A stretch of DNA of 64,000 nucleotides from Pseudoduganella lurida (GTDB lineage: Bacteria > Pseudomonadota > Gammaproteobacteria > Burkholderiales > Burkholderiaceae_D): the NCBI RefSeq assembly GCF_007830455.1, contig NZ_VLLB01000001.1, forward strand, positions 992,001 to 1,056,000, written 5' to 3'. The notes beneath the pieces were generated by a model that worked only from the letters and a program-made list of their open reading frames with translations, made no database searches and was not told the origin of the DNA. Both the position numbers and the translations under genes were made by a program. Every line of letters starts with the position of its first letter. The stretch's first letter is position 1. Below, in pieces: positions 30,071 to 39,259 of the stretch.

Positions 30071-30084
30071 TGCCAACGTTACCA
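30071..30084 (-). promoter_or_regulatory. LacI-like operator, second class (TGGTAACGTTGGCA)
   Basis: Read on the minus strand, TGGTAACGTTGGCA is centred on AACGTT, as in many LacI-family sites. It lies between the divergent lyase (start 30025) and TonB receptor (start 30277). Near-identical 14-mers occur at 30329, 43959 and 48461. Binding is inferred. Confidence 0.5.
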
Positions 30085-30276
30085 TGCCGGGCCGTTGCGT
30101 TTATGTCATAGCCCGGCTCGCTGCCAATCACAAACATGATTATCTGGCCGCCGGTGGCGGTTGCTGCCATGCCGATATTGACGGGCAGCTGCCGCCTGCC
30201 TTTTACTGGATTGGCGGGAGGTATCGGTCTTCCCGCACACCATAAAAAGGGCTCAGCCTATCACCGGAGACAATCA

Positions 30277-33216
30277 ATGAGCATCAGGACCCATACCGGC
30301 TTTGCCGTCCTTTTCACGTCCGTCAATATGGTAACGTTGTCACTGCCGGCCTTCGGGCAGGAGGCGCCGGCGGACGCCACGCCCAGCACGGTGGTCGTCA
30401 CCGGCTACAAGAAGAGCTATACGGACGCGCTGGTGATGAAGCGCCAGGCGATCGGCGTGAGCGACAGCATCTCGGCCGAAGGCATGGACCGTTTCCCGGA
30501 CCTGAACGTGGGCGAAGCACTGCAGCGCATTCCCGGCATCCAGGTGAACCGCGAGGAAGACGGCCGCAGCGCGTCGATCAACCTGCGCGGCCTGCCCAGC
30601 GCCTTCGCCAAGATCACGATGAACGGCATGGACTTCGCCGCCCCCGTGCTGGGTGGCGCGGCGCCGATGGGCGCCTTCGATTCCGACATCTTCAGTTCCT
30701 TCACGGTGGTGAAATCCGTCTCCGCGGCGGAACAGAGCGGCGGCATCGCCGGCAATATCGACATGGTCATCGCGCCGGCCCTGTCGCGCAAGGAAGGCTT
30801 GTCCGTCAAGGTGGCGGCCGAACACAACACGCTGGGCAGCTACACCACGCCGAAGACCTCGTTCAACTTCGCCAGTAAATTCCTGGACGGCCGGCTGGGC
30901 GTGTTCGCCAACCTGGCCGCCAAGAAGGAAGAATTCCGCCGCGACTCGCTGTACGTCAACCAGTTCACGCAGCTGAGTCCCGTCACCACGCCGGACTTCC
31001 TGTCCCGCTTCGCCGATTATTACGCGGCCGACTGCACCGGCAAGGCGGCACCGTGCGTGGCCGCGCCAGGCGGCACGGGCAGGCTCTCGAACGTCGGGGT
31101 GACCGCGCCGACCGATATCCGCCAGGCCGCGCGCGTCAACGATGGCCGGCTCGTTTCCGGCGCGTTCGGCGCCGAGTACAGGCTCTCGCCCGAACTGAAG
31201 ATCGGCGGCCACTACTTCTTCACCGACCGGAGCATGAAGAACACGTCGCTGGACCTGCTCGACATCGACCTGCGCGATGCGAACACGATCATCAACCCGA
31301 CGGGCGCGCCCTACCAGCACACGGATGGCCGCTACTACGTCTCCGACTACACCTTCACCAACCCGCGCGTGTACGGCTCGATGCGCAAGGAACCGTTCAA
31401 GCAGAAGGCCGATGGCCTGAACCTGCGCGGCACGTTCCAGAACGACGACTGGCGCGTGGAGGCGAACGGCATCCTGTCGAAGGCGACCAACTACGGCTAC
31501 CAGGCGCAGGTCGACGTGCGCAACACGGCGAAATCGCTGGCCACCACGGGCGGCGCGGGCAACGGCATCACGGGCAGCGTGGGCCTGTCCGGCGGGCTGG
31601 AAAACTATCTGCTGGCGTTCAACCAGGCGTCGCCGGCGCTGGGCGCGGCGCAGACCACCGGCCCCTGGACCTGGGGCGGCGCCGGCAACGCGCCGACCGT
31701 CACCAACACGAACGGCGACGTGTTCATCGTGGCCGGCACCGACAACTACGCGGACAACACGGTGAAGGGCCTGCGCCTCGACACCGAACGCTTCCTCGAC
31801 CTGCCCTGGCTGGAATCCGTGCAGGGCGGCCTGCAGTACAACCGGAACGAGTACAACTCGCAGACGTACCGCTCCAGCGCGGCCGGCTTCGACTACAGCC
31901 AGATCAATGGCAGCTTCGTCGTGCCGAGCGCCTTCTCCGGCGACTACTTCGGCGGCAATGCCGGCAACTACCTGCAGAACTGGCAGACGGTCGACTACGA
32001 CAAGGTGGCCGGCACGCTGCAGCCCACGCTGACCGGCAGCGGACTGCGCACGGCCAGCGGCTGGGTCAACGATCCGTCCGATGGCGGCTTCACCAGCAAC
32101 AACTTCAGCAAGGACGACGAGATCAAGGCGCTGTACCTGATGGCCAAGCTCGATGGCAAGGTGGCCGGCGTGAAGGTGCGCGGCCACGTGGGCATCCGCC
32201 ACGAGGAAACGAAGCAGACGGTGGTCTCGATGGACCGCGTGGGCACCGGCGCCACGGCGACCTTCAGGACGGGCACGCGCGAGACGACCTACAAGAACAA
32301 CCTGCCGTCGATGCTGCTGGCGGCGGACCTGACGGACAAGCTGGTGCTCCGCTACGGGAACTACAAGACCTTCATCCGCCCGAACGGCCGCGACATCTCG
32401 CCGCTCACCACGTCGATCACCCAGGATGTCGCCAACGGCGGCTACACGGTCAGCCTGGGCCGCACGGACATTGCGCCGTACACGTCGAAGTCGCAGGACC
32501 TGGCGCTGGAGTACTACAACCGCCCGAACGGCCTGGTCGGCCTGGCGCTGTACCGCAAGAATATCCACGGCATGATCGTGGCGGAGAACCGCAACGCGGC
32601 GCTGTGCCCGGCCGACGGCTACGGGCTCGGGCTGGGTTCGTGGAGCGTGGTGGGCGACCGCTGCGTCAGCGACCTCGCCGCGCCGGCCGGCGCAGGCCTG
32701 AACGGCAAGTACACGATCAATGTCAGCGGCGCGGTGAACTCGCCGAACGACCTCATCGCCGAGGGTGCGGAACTGACGGTGCAGCAGGCGTTCGACTTCC
32801 TGCCGGCGCCGTTCAACGGCATGGGCGGCGTGTTCAACTACTCGTACACGCGCATCAAGGGCAAGGCACCGGACGGCACGCAGGCGTTCCTGAACAATGT
32901 CTCGCCCCGTTCCGCCAACCTGATCCTGTACTACGAAACCCCGGCGTGGGGCGTGCGCGGCGTGTACAACTGGCGCGACGACTACAACCTGCCGAGCGGC
33001 GGCACGTTCTCCGGCGAAGCCCGCTCCGTCAAGGCGCGCGGCCAGTTCGACCTGTCGGCCTCGTACAAGATCACGGAGAACCTGTCGGTGGCCGTCGACG
33101 GCTTCAACCTGACCGACAGCTTCCGCGAAGAGTACGAAGGCTCGATGGCCAAGCTGCGCCGCGCCGACTACGACGGCCGCACCTTCCAGGCCACGCTGCG
33201 CTATACGTTCTTCTGA
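30277..33216 (+). CDS. TonB-dependent receptor (Caulobacter-type oligosaccharide class)
   Basis: A 979-residue outer-membrane receptor. I chose the ATG at 30277 because GGAGA precedes it and the signal peptide (MSIRTHTGFAVLFTSVNMVT...) follows. The mature N-terminus has a TonB-box-like STVVVTGYKKS. A plug domain follows with RFPDLNVGEALQRIPGIQV and NLRGLPSAFAKITMNGM, typical of the large receptors used for plant and algal oligosaccharides. A 22-strand barrel ends in LRYTFF. Energised import is TonB/ExbBD dependent. The divergent partner is the heparinase-like lyase. A LacI-like operator lies 193 bp upstream, and a second lies within codons 18-22. Confidence 0.94.
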   Translation: MSIRTHTGFAVLFTSVNMVTLSLPAFGQEAPADATPSTVVVTGYKKSYTDALVMKRQAIGVSDSISAEGMDRFPDLNVGEALQRIPGIQVNREEDGRSASINLRGLPSAFAKITMNGMDFAAPVLGGAAPMGAFDSDIFSSFTVVKSVSAAEQSGGIAGNIDMVIAPALSRKEGLSVKVAAEHNTLGSYTTPKTSFNFASKFLDGRLGVFANLAAKKEEFRRDSLYVNQFTQLSPVTTPDFLSRFADYYAADCTGKAAPCVAAPGGTGRLSNVGVTAPTDIRQAARVNDGRLVSGAFGAEYRLSPELKIGGHYFFTDRSMKNTSLDLLDIDLRDANTIINPTGAPYQHTDGRYYVSDYTFTNPRVYGSMRKEPFKQKADGLNLRGTFQNDDWRVEANGILSKATNYGYQAQVDVRNTAKSLATTGGAGNGITGSVGLSGGLENYLLAFNQASPALGAAQTTGPWTWGGAGNAPTVTNTNGDVFIVAGTDNYADNTVKGLRLDTERFLDLPWLESVQGGLQYNRNEYNSQTYRSSAAGFDYSQINGSFVVPSAFSGDYFGGNAGNYLQNWQTVDYDKVAGTLQPTLTGSGLRTASGWVNDPSDGGFTSNNFSKDDEIKALYLMAKLDGKVAGVKVRGHVGIRHEETKQTVVSMDRVGTGATATFRTGTRETTYKNNLPSMLLAADLTDKLVLRYGNYKTFIRPNGRDISPLTTSITQDVANGGYTVSLGRTDIAPYTSKSQDLALEYYNRPNGLVGLALYRKNIHGMIVAENRNAALCPADGYGLGLGSWSVVGDRCVSDLAAPAGAGLNGKYTINVSGAVNSPNDLIAEGAELTVQQAFDFLPAPFNGMGGVFNYSYTRIKGKAPDGTQAFLNNVSPRSANLILYYETPAWGVRGVYNWRDDYNLPSGGTFSGEARSVKARGQFDLSASYKITENLSVAVDGFNLTDSFREEYEGSMAKLRRADYDGRTFQATLRYTFF
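30329..30342 (+). promoter_or_regulatory. LacI-like operator, second class, inside the receptor's first codons
   Basis: TGGTAACGTTGTCA differs by one base from the site at 30071 (minus strand). The two sites are 258 bp apart and flank the receptor promoter and start. A pair like this could support repression by looping. The function is inferred from sequence identity only. Confidence 0.45.
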
Positions 33217-33257
33217 TGCCCGCGCACCGGGATCCGCCGCGGTTGCGGGCGGTCGAT

Positions 33258-33283
33258 GCCCCCGGTGCCGGCACGCCGGGGGC
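33258..33283 (+). terminator. Candidate stem-loop terminator after the TonB receptor
   Basis: GCCCCCGG pairs with CCGGGGGC across a 10-nt loop (TGCCGGCACG), 42 bp after the receptor stop. No T run follows, so intrinsic termination is uncertain; it may instead protect the mRNA 3' end. The rest of the 294-bp gap holds no gene. TTGAAC (33458-33463) and TACACT (33479-33484) form a weak promoter for the next gene. Confidence 0.5.
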
Positions 33284-33510
33284 TGGCTCCGCAATCGGCT
33301 CCCGCGGCCCCGGTCCGCGGCCGGGCCAGCGGTGCCTGCCCCCGGCGCTTCGCGAACCGGAGTCCCGTCCTTCGACCACCGCCCGCGGCACGCTGGTCTC
33401 CGGCTTTTACCCGGTCGCTTTACCGCGCACCGCTTCCTCCAGTCGGTCCGCACCGGCTTGAACCGTTGTCCTTTAAGTTACACTCTCGCCACCATCCACC
33501 AGGAGACCGT

Positions 33511-34308
33511 GTGAATCCCACCGCATGCCTGCCGCCGCTGGCGGTCCTCTTGCTGTCCACCGCCGCCCTCGCCGCCCCCGTCAAGGAACTGAAGCCGACC
33601 GAGGTCGCCGCCTTCATCGCCCGCAATCCCGATGCGATCGTGCAGATCACCTCACCCGATCCGAAGTGCGGCTACTGCATCGGCGCCGACAAGCGCTTCG
33701 ACGCGGCGGCCGCAGCGCCCGGCAACCGCAAGCTCGCCTTCGCCCGCGTGCAGCATTCGCCCTGGGCCGCGATCCCCGATTTCGGCGACCTGATCAAGTT
33801 GTATGGCGTCCCGACCCAGGTGATTTTCCGGAGCGGCAAGCAGGTCGGCGATGCCTCGATCTACCGCACCGACGTGGCCACGTTCTACCGGAAGGTCGAT
33901 GCCGTACTGGCAGCGCCGCCGAAGCCGGCTGCCCCACCAGCACCAGCACCAGCACCGACATCAGCACCAGCACCCAAACCCCTGGCGGCCGACGACAGCG
34001 CCGCCCTGCACACGATGGTCCGGCGCGATCTGCTGCGCGGCGTGATGGCTGGCTGCGCGAGCCGCTTCGCGGCCGGTGCCGGCAGGTACCAGGGCGCGAT
34101 CGCGCAATGGGAGGCGCCACGCAAGGCCGCGCTGGACAAGGGTGCGATGCTGCTGCTGACTGGCGGTGCGGACATGCACGCGCTGGCAACGGAAGAACAG
34201 ACCGCGCTCCAGAAGTGGCAGGCAAACGAGCTGGGCATCCCGATGTCGAAGAAGATCGAGGCGGCCGATTGCGACCGCTTTGCCGCCGCCCTCCCCAACC
34301 TGCAGTAA
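33511..34308 (+). CDS. Exported thioredoxin-fold protein with CGYC site and unknown C-terminal domain
   Basis: A 265-residue exported protein. The GTG start at 33511 follows AGGAG, and a signal peptide ends near LLLSTAALAAPVKEL. A thioredoxin-like domain covers about 25-135, with CGYC (C53, C56) after QITSPDPK and the cis-Pro loop YGVPTQVIFRSG. A proline/alanine linker of about 25 residues leads to a helical C-terminal domain (about 165-265) with two Cys, which I do not recognise. The carboxylesterase gene begins 15 nt downstream. One possible role is disulfide handling of exported enzymes. Confidence 0.82.
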   Translation: MNPTACLPPLAVLLLSTAALAAPVKELKPTEVAAFIARNPDAIVQITSPDPKCGYCIGADKRFDAAAAAPGNRKLAFARVQHSPWAAIPDFGDLIKLYGVPTQVIFRSGKQVGDASIYRTDVATFYRKVDAVLAAPPKPAAPPAPAPAPTSAPAPKPLAADDSAALHTMVRRDLLRGVMAGCASRFAAGAGRYQGAIAQWEAPRKAALDKGAMLLLTGGADMHALATEEQTALQKWQANELGIPMSKKIEAADCDRFAAALPNLQ

Positions 34309-34323
34309 GCCGCCCTGCCGCCC

Positions 34324-35898
34324 ATGACCGCACCGACCCGCCGCCTCTTCCTGAAACACTCGCTCGCCCTCGCCTCCGGCCTGGCCGTGAATGCCGGCGC
34401 CGCAGAAGCGCCGTCACCCGTTGCCGCCACCCGCCACGGCCAGGTGCGCGGCTACCGGGACAACGGCATCAACGTCTTCAAGGGGGTGCGCTATGGCGCG
34501 GACACAGCGCCGCGCCGTTTCATGGCGCCGCTGCCACCCGAACCCTGGCGCGGCGTGAGGGACGCCCTGGAGCACGGCGCCTCGGCGCCTCAGTCGAAAG
34601 GCGAAGGCGCTACCAGCGAGGACTGCCTGTTCCTGAACGTGTACACGCCCGGCCTGCGCGACAGGGCGAAGCGTCCCGTCATGGTCTACATCCACGGTGG
34701 CGCCTACAACAACGGCTCCGGTTCCAGCCCGCTGTACGACGGCGTGCGGCTGTGCCGGCGCGGCGACGTGGTGGTGGTCACCGTCAACCACCGCCTCAAT
34801 GCCTTCGGCTATCTGTATCTGGCGCGCCATGGCGGCGCGCAGTTCGCGGACTCGGGCAATGCGGGCCAGCTCGACCTGATCCTCGCGCTGCAATGGGTGC
34901 GCGACAATATTGCCGAATTCGGCGGCGATGCCGGCAACGTGACGGTGTTCGGCCAGTCCGGCGGCGGCGCCAAGATCGCCACGCTGATGGCGATGCCCGC
35001 CGCGGCCGGCCTGTTCCACCGCGCCGCCACGATGAGCGGCCAGCAGGTGACCGGCAGCGGCCCGCTGAACGGCGCCCTGCGCGCGCAGGCGATCCTCGAT
35101 GCATTGCAGCTGCCGGCGTCGCGCGTCGACGAACTCCGCACCCTGCCTTTCCAGCGCATCCTCGAGGTGCTGAACACGCGCGACCCCGTGCTGCCATTCG
35201 GTGGCGTGTCGTTCGCGCCGGTGCTGGACGAGCGCAACCTGCCGCGCCACCCGTTCTATCCGGATGCGCCGGCCCAGTCGGCGCGCATCCCGATGATGAT
35301 CGGGAACACGCACGACGAAACGCGCGCCTTCCTCGGCGGCGATCCGCGCAATTTCACGCTGGACTGGGCCGACCTGCCGGCACGGCTGGCGGCCAATATG
35401 CGCGTGGACATCCAGCCGGAGGCGGTGATCGCGGCCTACCGCAAGCTGTATCCAGCACTGTCGGCAAGCGATCTGCTGTTCAGCATCACCACCGCCTCGC
35501 GCTCCTGGCGCGGCGCGATCATCGAGGCGGAAGAACGCGCGAAATCGGGCAGCCCGGCCTTCGTCTACCAGCTGGACTGGGCGACGCCGAAGGACGGCGG
35601 CAGGTTCGGCGCACCGCATGCATCCGACATCCAGCTGGTGTTCGACAATATCGCCAGGCCGGGCGCCACCGCCATCGGCCCGCAGGCGCAGGCGATGGCC
35701 GACATGATGAGCGAGGCGTTCATTGCGTTCGCCCGCAGCGGCAACCCGGCCAGCAGGTTCATCCCGCGCTGGGAGCCGTACGACCTGGCGCGCCGCCAGA
35801 CGATGATCTTCGACGTGCCGCCACGGCTGGAGGACGACCCGCGCGGCGCCGAGCGCAGGATCTTCGCGAAGGTGCCGTATGTGCAGCCGGGGACGTGA
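34324..35898 (+). CDS. Exported type-B carboxylesterase
   Basis: A 524-residue carboxylesterase/lipase-family alpha/beta hydrolase. A Tat-like signal (TRRLFLKHSLALASGLAVNAG) starts at residue 5. The oxyanion motif is YIHGGAYNNGSG, and the nucleophile S212 sits in FGQSGGGAK after VTVFG. SEDCLFLNVYTP is the family signature. The acid is likely in GNTHDETRAF. The catalytic His is likely in FGAPHASDIQLVF. Only 15 nt separate it from the thioredoxin-like gene, so they are probably co-transcribed. Close relatives act on small esters, including acyl groups of plant polymers; the substrate here is unknown. Confidence 0.92.
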   Translation: MTAPTRRLFLKHSLALASGLAVNAGAAEAPSPVAATRHGQVRGYRDNGINVFKGVRYGADTAPRRFMAPLPPEPWRGVRDALEHGASAPQSKGEGATSEDCLFLNVYTPGLRDRAKRPVMVYIHGGAYNNGSGSSPLYDGVRLCRRGDVVVVTVNHRLNAFGYLYLARHGGAQFADSGNAGQLDLILALQWVRDNIAEFGGDAGNVTVFGQSGGGAKIATLMAMPAAAGLFHRAATMSGQQVTGSGPLNGALRAQAILDALQLPASRVDELRTLPFQRILEVLNTRDPVLPFGGVSFAPVLDERNLPRHPFYPDAPAQSARIPMMIGNTHDETRAFLGGDPRNFTLDWADLPARLAANMRVDIQPEAVIAAYRKLYPALSASDLLFSITTASRSWRGAIIEAEERAKSGSPAFVYQLDWATPKDGGRFGAPHASDIQLVFDNIARPGATAIGPQAQAMADMMSEAFIAFARSGNPASRFIPRWEPYDLARRQTMIFDVPPRLEDDPRGAERRIFAKVPYVQPGT

Positions 35899-35994
35899 AC
35901 GGGCCGCACGCCATGGCCACGCGTGACTTTTCGTGAATTTTGCAGGGCTGGCCAGGTGATATGCTTGGGCGACATCCCTGAACGGAACCATCGC

Positions 35995-36489
35995 ATGTCC
36001 CACCTTACCCGTTTCTGGCGCGCTGCCGGCTTTGCGCTGGCACTGTGTTGCGCTTCCGCCGGCGCCGCCGACTTTGCAACCGAGCTGGCCGATGCGCAGA
36101 AGGGCGACACCGAAGCGATGCATAACGTCGGCGCCCTGTACGCAATGGGCCGCGGTGTGCCGCAGGATTACACCGCGGCGATGGACTGGTTCGGGCGCGC
36201 CGCCCGGCGCGGCAACTACGGTTCGATGTACAGCCTGGGCATCATGTACCGGTTCGGCCAGGGCGTTCCGATCGACATGGTGCAGGCCAGCGCGTGGTAC
36301 ACCATCGCAGCCGAGACCATCCCGAAAAATGCCGACGAGTGGTTCATCCCGCGAGCCAAGGTGGCGATGTACCTGCGCACCGCCGATGAAGTGCGCAAGG
36401 GGCTCGGCGACAGCGAGCGGGCCGCGGCCGCAGCACGCGCCGCGGAACTGCGCAGGGAGATCGGGCCGGTAGCAGCTCCCGCCACCTGA
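35995..36489 (+). CDS. Sel1-repeat protein, exported
   Basis: A 164-residue protein with a signal peptide (FWRAAGFALALCCASAGA) and two to three Sel1-like helical repeats: AMHNVGALYAMGRGVPQDYTAA..., SMYSLGIMYRFGQGVPIDMVQA..., then a partial repeat. Sel1 repeats mediate protein-protein contacts. I chose the ATG at 35995 to give the signal peptide; a longer start at 35923 lacks support. It lies 97 nt after the esterase and 28-49 nt before the next hydrolase. Confidence 0.85.
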   Translation: MSHLTRFWRAAGFALALCCASAGAADFATELADAQKGDTEAMHNVGALYAMGRGVPQDYTAAMDWFGRAARRGNYGSMYSLGIMYRFGQGVPIDMVQASAWYTIAAETIPKNADEWFIPRAKVAMYLRTADEVRKGLGDSERAAAAARAAELRREIGPVAAPAT

Positions 36490-36538
36490 AGCACGGCCAG
36501 GACACCGCCGTCCAACCATGCAGCCTGCGAACAAGCGC

Positions 36539-37621
36539 ATGAAACATCTTCCGATCCTTCTCGCCGCCCTGCTTGCCTGCACGGGCACGTCGGCGCAGGA
36601 AGCCAGTGATCCCTACGCCAAGGCCCGCGCCATCATCGGGGACCTGGGCCGCATCACCGCACCGGGCGGTGTGCAGGACTCGTACAAGACGCGCATCGGC
36701 GGCATCGACCAGTGGCTCAACGTGCGCGGCCAGGACCGCGCCAATCCCATGATCCTGTTTGTGCACGGCGGCCCTGCCTCGCCCGTCACGCCCACGCAAT
36801 GGCAGTTCCAGCGGCCGATCGAGGAGTACTTCACGGTCGCCAACTGGGACCAGCGCGGCGCCGGCAAGAGCTATGGCGAGACCGACCCGCAGACGGTGGC
36901 CGGCACGATCCGCATTGAGCGCTATGTGGACGACGCCATCGAAGTGGCCGAGCACCTGACGGCGCGCTACGGCAAGCGCAAGCTGATCCTCATGGGCCAC
37001 AGCTGGGGCACCATCATCGGCCTGCGCGCGGCACTGAAGCGGCCGGACCTGTTCTTTGCCTATGTCGGCATCGGCCAGGTGCTCGACATCCGCGAAAACG
37101 AACGCATCGGCTTCGAGTACGCCATGGCCCAGGCGCAGCGCGACAACAATGCCGAAGCGCTGCAGGAGCTGCGCTCGATCGCGCCGTATCCGGGCGACCA
37201 GCCCATTACCCGCGAGCGCATCATCATCGCGCGCAAGTGGCCGCAGCACTACGGCGGCCTGAGCGCCTTCCGCAGTGAATCGGGCTACTACTTCCAGGGC
37301 CCGCTGCTCTCGCCCGAGTACACGCCGGCGCAGGTCGACGATCTCGACAAGGGCAGCCTGCTGACGCTGGGCCGCGTGCTGCCCGAATTCCTGGCGGTCG
37401 ATTTTTCGACGGTGAAACGCTTTCCGATCCCGGTGGTGATGTTCCTTGGCCGGCACGACTACACCACGCCAACCGCGCCGACCGTGCGCTGGATGGCGCA
37501 GGTGGAGGCGCCATCGAAACGCATCGTCTGGTTCGAGCATTCGGCGCACATGGTGCCATGGGAGGAGCCCGGCAAGACGCTCGTCAGCCTGCTCGAATTC
37601 GTGCGGCCGCTGGCGCGGTGA
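36539..37621 (+). CDS. Exported alpha/beta hydrolase of the proline iminopeptidase (S33) type
   Basis: A protein of about 360 residues. Visible motifs are the oxyanion HGGP (LFVHGGPASPVTP), DQRGAGKSYGE, nucleophile S155 in MGHSWGTIIG, and a terminal catalytic His in EHSAHMVPWEEPG. These match S33 proline iminopeptidase-like enzymes. The signal peptide MKHLPILLAALLACTG ends in LLAC, so it may be a lipoprotein. ATG 36518 gives a seven-residue longer form. Its stop directly abuts the stop of the convergent LacI gene. Confidence 0.86.
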   Translation: MKHLPILLAALLACTGTSAQEASDPYAKARAIIGDLGRITAPGGVQDSYKTRIGGIDQWLNVRGQDRANPMILFVHGGPASPVTPTQWQFQRPIEEYFTVANWDQRGAGKSYGETDPQTVAGTIRIERYVDDAIEVAEHLTARYGKRKLILMGHSWGTIIGLRAALKRPDLFFAYVGIGQVLDIRENERIGFEYAMAQAQRDNNAEALQELRSIAPYPGDQPITRERIIIARKWPQHYGGLSAFRSESGYYFQGPLLSPEYTPAQVDDLDKGSLLTLGRVLPEFLAVDFSTVKRFPIPVVMFLGRHDYTTPTAPTVRWMAQVEAPSKRIVWFEHSAHMVPWEEPGKTLVSLLEFVRPLAR

Positions 37622-38635
37622 TCAACGCGGCGCCGCCGCCGTCGAATCCCGCACGATGAACTGCGCCGGCAGTTCCACGCGCGCGGGCAGCGCCGGCCCG
37701 CCGTCGATGATGGCGACCAGTTCCTTCACGGCGCGGCTGCCGATTTCCTCCAGCGGCTGGCGCAGCGTGGTCAGGCGGGGAAACACGTAGTTGGCCGCTT
37801 CCACGTCGTCGAAGCCGATGACGGACAGGTCGGCCGGCACGGCGATGCCATGTTCGCCGGCCGCATCGAGCACGCCGAAGGCCATGTCGTCGTTCGCCGC
37901 GAAGATGGCGGTGGGCCGCTGCGGCAGCGCGAACAGTTCGCGGGCGGCGCGATAGCCGCTGGGGTGCATGAAGTCGCCCTCCTTCAGCCAGGCCGGGTCG
38001 ACGGGGATGCCGGCCGCGCGCAGCGCATCCTCGTAGCCCCGCTGCCGGTCGGCGCTCTGGCCCGTGTGCGGCGTGCCGCCGATGAAGGCGATGCGTGTGT
38101 GGCCCAGGCCGATCAGGTGTTCGATGGCGATGCGCGCGCCGGCCCGGTTCGCGCCGATGATCACGGGCAGGTCGACCTCGCGCGCGGAAAAATTCACCAG
38201 CACGCAGGGCGATTTTGCCCGTGCCAGCTTGTCGAGGATGGTGTCGCTGCCGTTCGGCAGTACCAGCACCAGGCCGTCGCACAGCTTGCGCAGCATCTCG
38301 CTCGTGCTGGCGCGCCCCGGTGCATCGAAGTGTTCCGCATTGAAGGCCAGCAGGTCGTAGCCCAGCTTGCGCGCCGAGCGGTTGATGCTGGTGATGAGTT
38401 CATGGACGACGGACGAACCGAAGCCGTGGATGAACACGCCGATCAGCATCGAGCTGCTGCCGCGCATGCGCTGCGCCAGCAGGTCCGGCGTGTAGTTCAG
38501 TTGGGCCGCGGCCTGCAGCACCCGATCGCGCGTGGCCTGGGCCACATAGCCGACCCCGCGGATGGCCCGCGATGCCGTGATCACCGACACGCCGGCGATC
38601 TTCGCCACTTCCGTTATCGTGTTCCGCTTCGTCAT
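37622..38635 (-). CDS. LacI-family transcriptional regulator (GntR-like subgroup)
   Basis: A 337-residue repressor. The helix-turn-helix is TITEVAKIAGVSVITASRAI with hinge helix YTPDLLAQRMRG (residues about 7-60). The periplasmic-binding-protein-like effector domain contains LIGVFIHGFGSSVVHELI, HLIGLGHTRIAFIGG and AIFAANDDMAFGVLDAA, ending in LSVIGFDD and TTLRQPLEEIG. It has no adjacent sugar-catabolic operon; the convergent hydrolase abuts it with zero spacing. No operator of the GTTACCG type precedes it. It is a candidate for the second operator class (AACGTT-centred) found at 30071, 30329, 43959 and 48461. Confidence 0.92.
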   Translation of the reverse strand: MTKRNTITEVAKIAGVSVITASRAIRGVGYVAQATRDRVLQAAAQLNYTPDLLAQRMRGSSSMLIGVFIHGFGSSVVHELITSINRSARKLGYDLLAFNAEHFDAPGRASTSEMLRKLCDGLVLVLPNGSDTILDKLARAKSPCVLVNFSAREVDLPVIIGANRAGARIAIEHLIGLGHTRIAFIGGTPHTGQSADRQRGYEDALRAAGIPVDPAWLKEGDFMHPSGYRAARELFALPQRPTAIFAANDDMAFGVLDAAGEHGIAVPADLSVIGFDDVEAANYVFPRLTTLRQPLEEIGSRAVKELVAIIDGGPALPARVELPAQFIVRDSTAAAPR

Positions 38636-38812
38636 GCTGTCCTGCGGCTGCCGCGGGCCGGCACGACGGCCGTCTCGCCGCTGCCGCCCGTGCCTGCCGC
38701 GATGCTCCTTCGGGGGCGCTGGGGTCGCCTATCGTAGCATGTCACGCATCCGGCCCGGCCAACCGGGCGTCGGGTTCGCCACGCGGTACGCTACAGTGGG
38801 CCGGACTTCATC

Positions 38813-39247
38813 ATGCGACCCGACACCATGCCATTTTCCCGCCTCCGCCACGCCTGGCAGCAGCGCCGCTACAGCACCGGCCAGTGCGCCGGCATCGCCT
38901 TCGTGTTCCTGTGGTTCTTCATCGGCGGGATCGCGCACTTCGTGGCCACGGAGACGGAAGCGTCCATCGTGCCGCCCTACATTCCGTGGGCCGTGCAAGC
39001 CGTGATCATCAGCGGCGTGTTCGAGCTGCTGGGCGCCTTCGGCATCCTGCTGCCGGCCACCCGGCGCTACGCCGGGATCGGCCTGTTCCTGCTGACGCTT
39101 GCCGTCACGCCGGCACACATCTACATGCTGCAGGAACCCCAACGCTTCCCCGTGCCGCTGTGGGCACTGTGGCTGCGGCTGCCGATCCAGGCGGCGCTGC
39201 TGTGGCTGATCGTGTGGTGCACCTGGCTGCCAAGGCGCAAGGCCTGA
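38813..39247 (+). CDS. DoxX-like small integral membrane protein
   Basis: A protein of about 144 residues with four predicted TM helices (GIAFVFLWFFIGGIAHFV, AVQAVIISGVFELLGAFGILL, GIGLFLLTLAVTPAHIYML, IQAALLWLIVWCTWL). The layout and the GIAHF...P-YIP pattern resemble DoxX-like membrane proteins; the biochemical role is unknown. The start may instead be 38828. TACAGT at 38792-38797 is a possible -10. It stands alone between a LacI gene and a convergent ThuA-like gene. Confidence 0.8.
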   Translation: MRPDTMPFSRLRHAWQQRRYSTGQCAGIAFVFLWFFIGGIAHFVATETEASIVPPYIPWAVQAVIISGVFELLGAFGILLPATRRYAGIGLFLLTLAVTPAHIYMLQEPQRFPVPLWALWLRLPIQAALLWLIVWCTWLPRRKA

Positions 39248-39259
39248 CAGGTCCGTCGG

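Noticed and set aside
28073..30139. Long plus-strand open frame across the heparinase-like gene
   Set aside because: Shadow frame of the lyase, without ribosome site or recognisable domain.
33258..33283. Hairpin GCCCCCGG-TGCCGGCACG-CCGGGGGC as another member of the dispersed palindrome family
   Set aside because: The TGCCGGCA core is similar, but the outer arms do not match TGTCC/GGACA; treated as a simple stem-loop.
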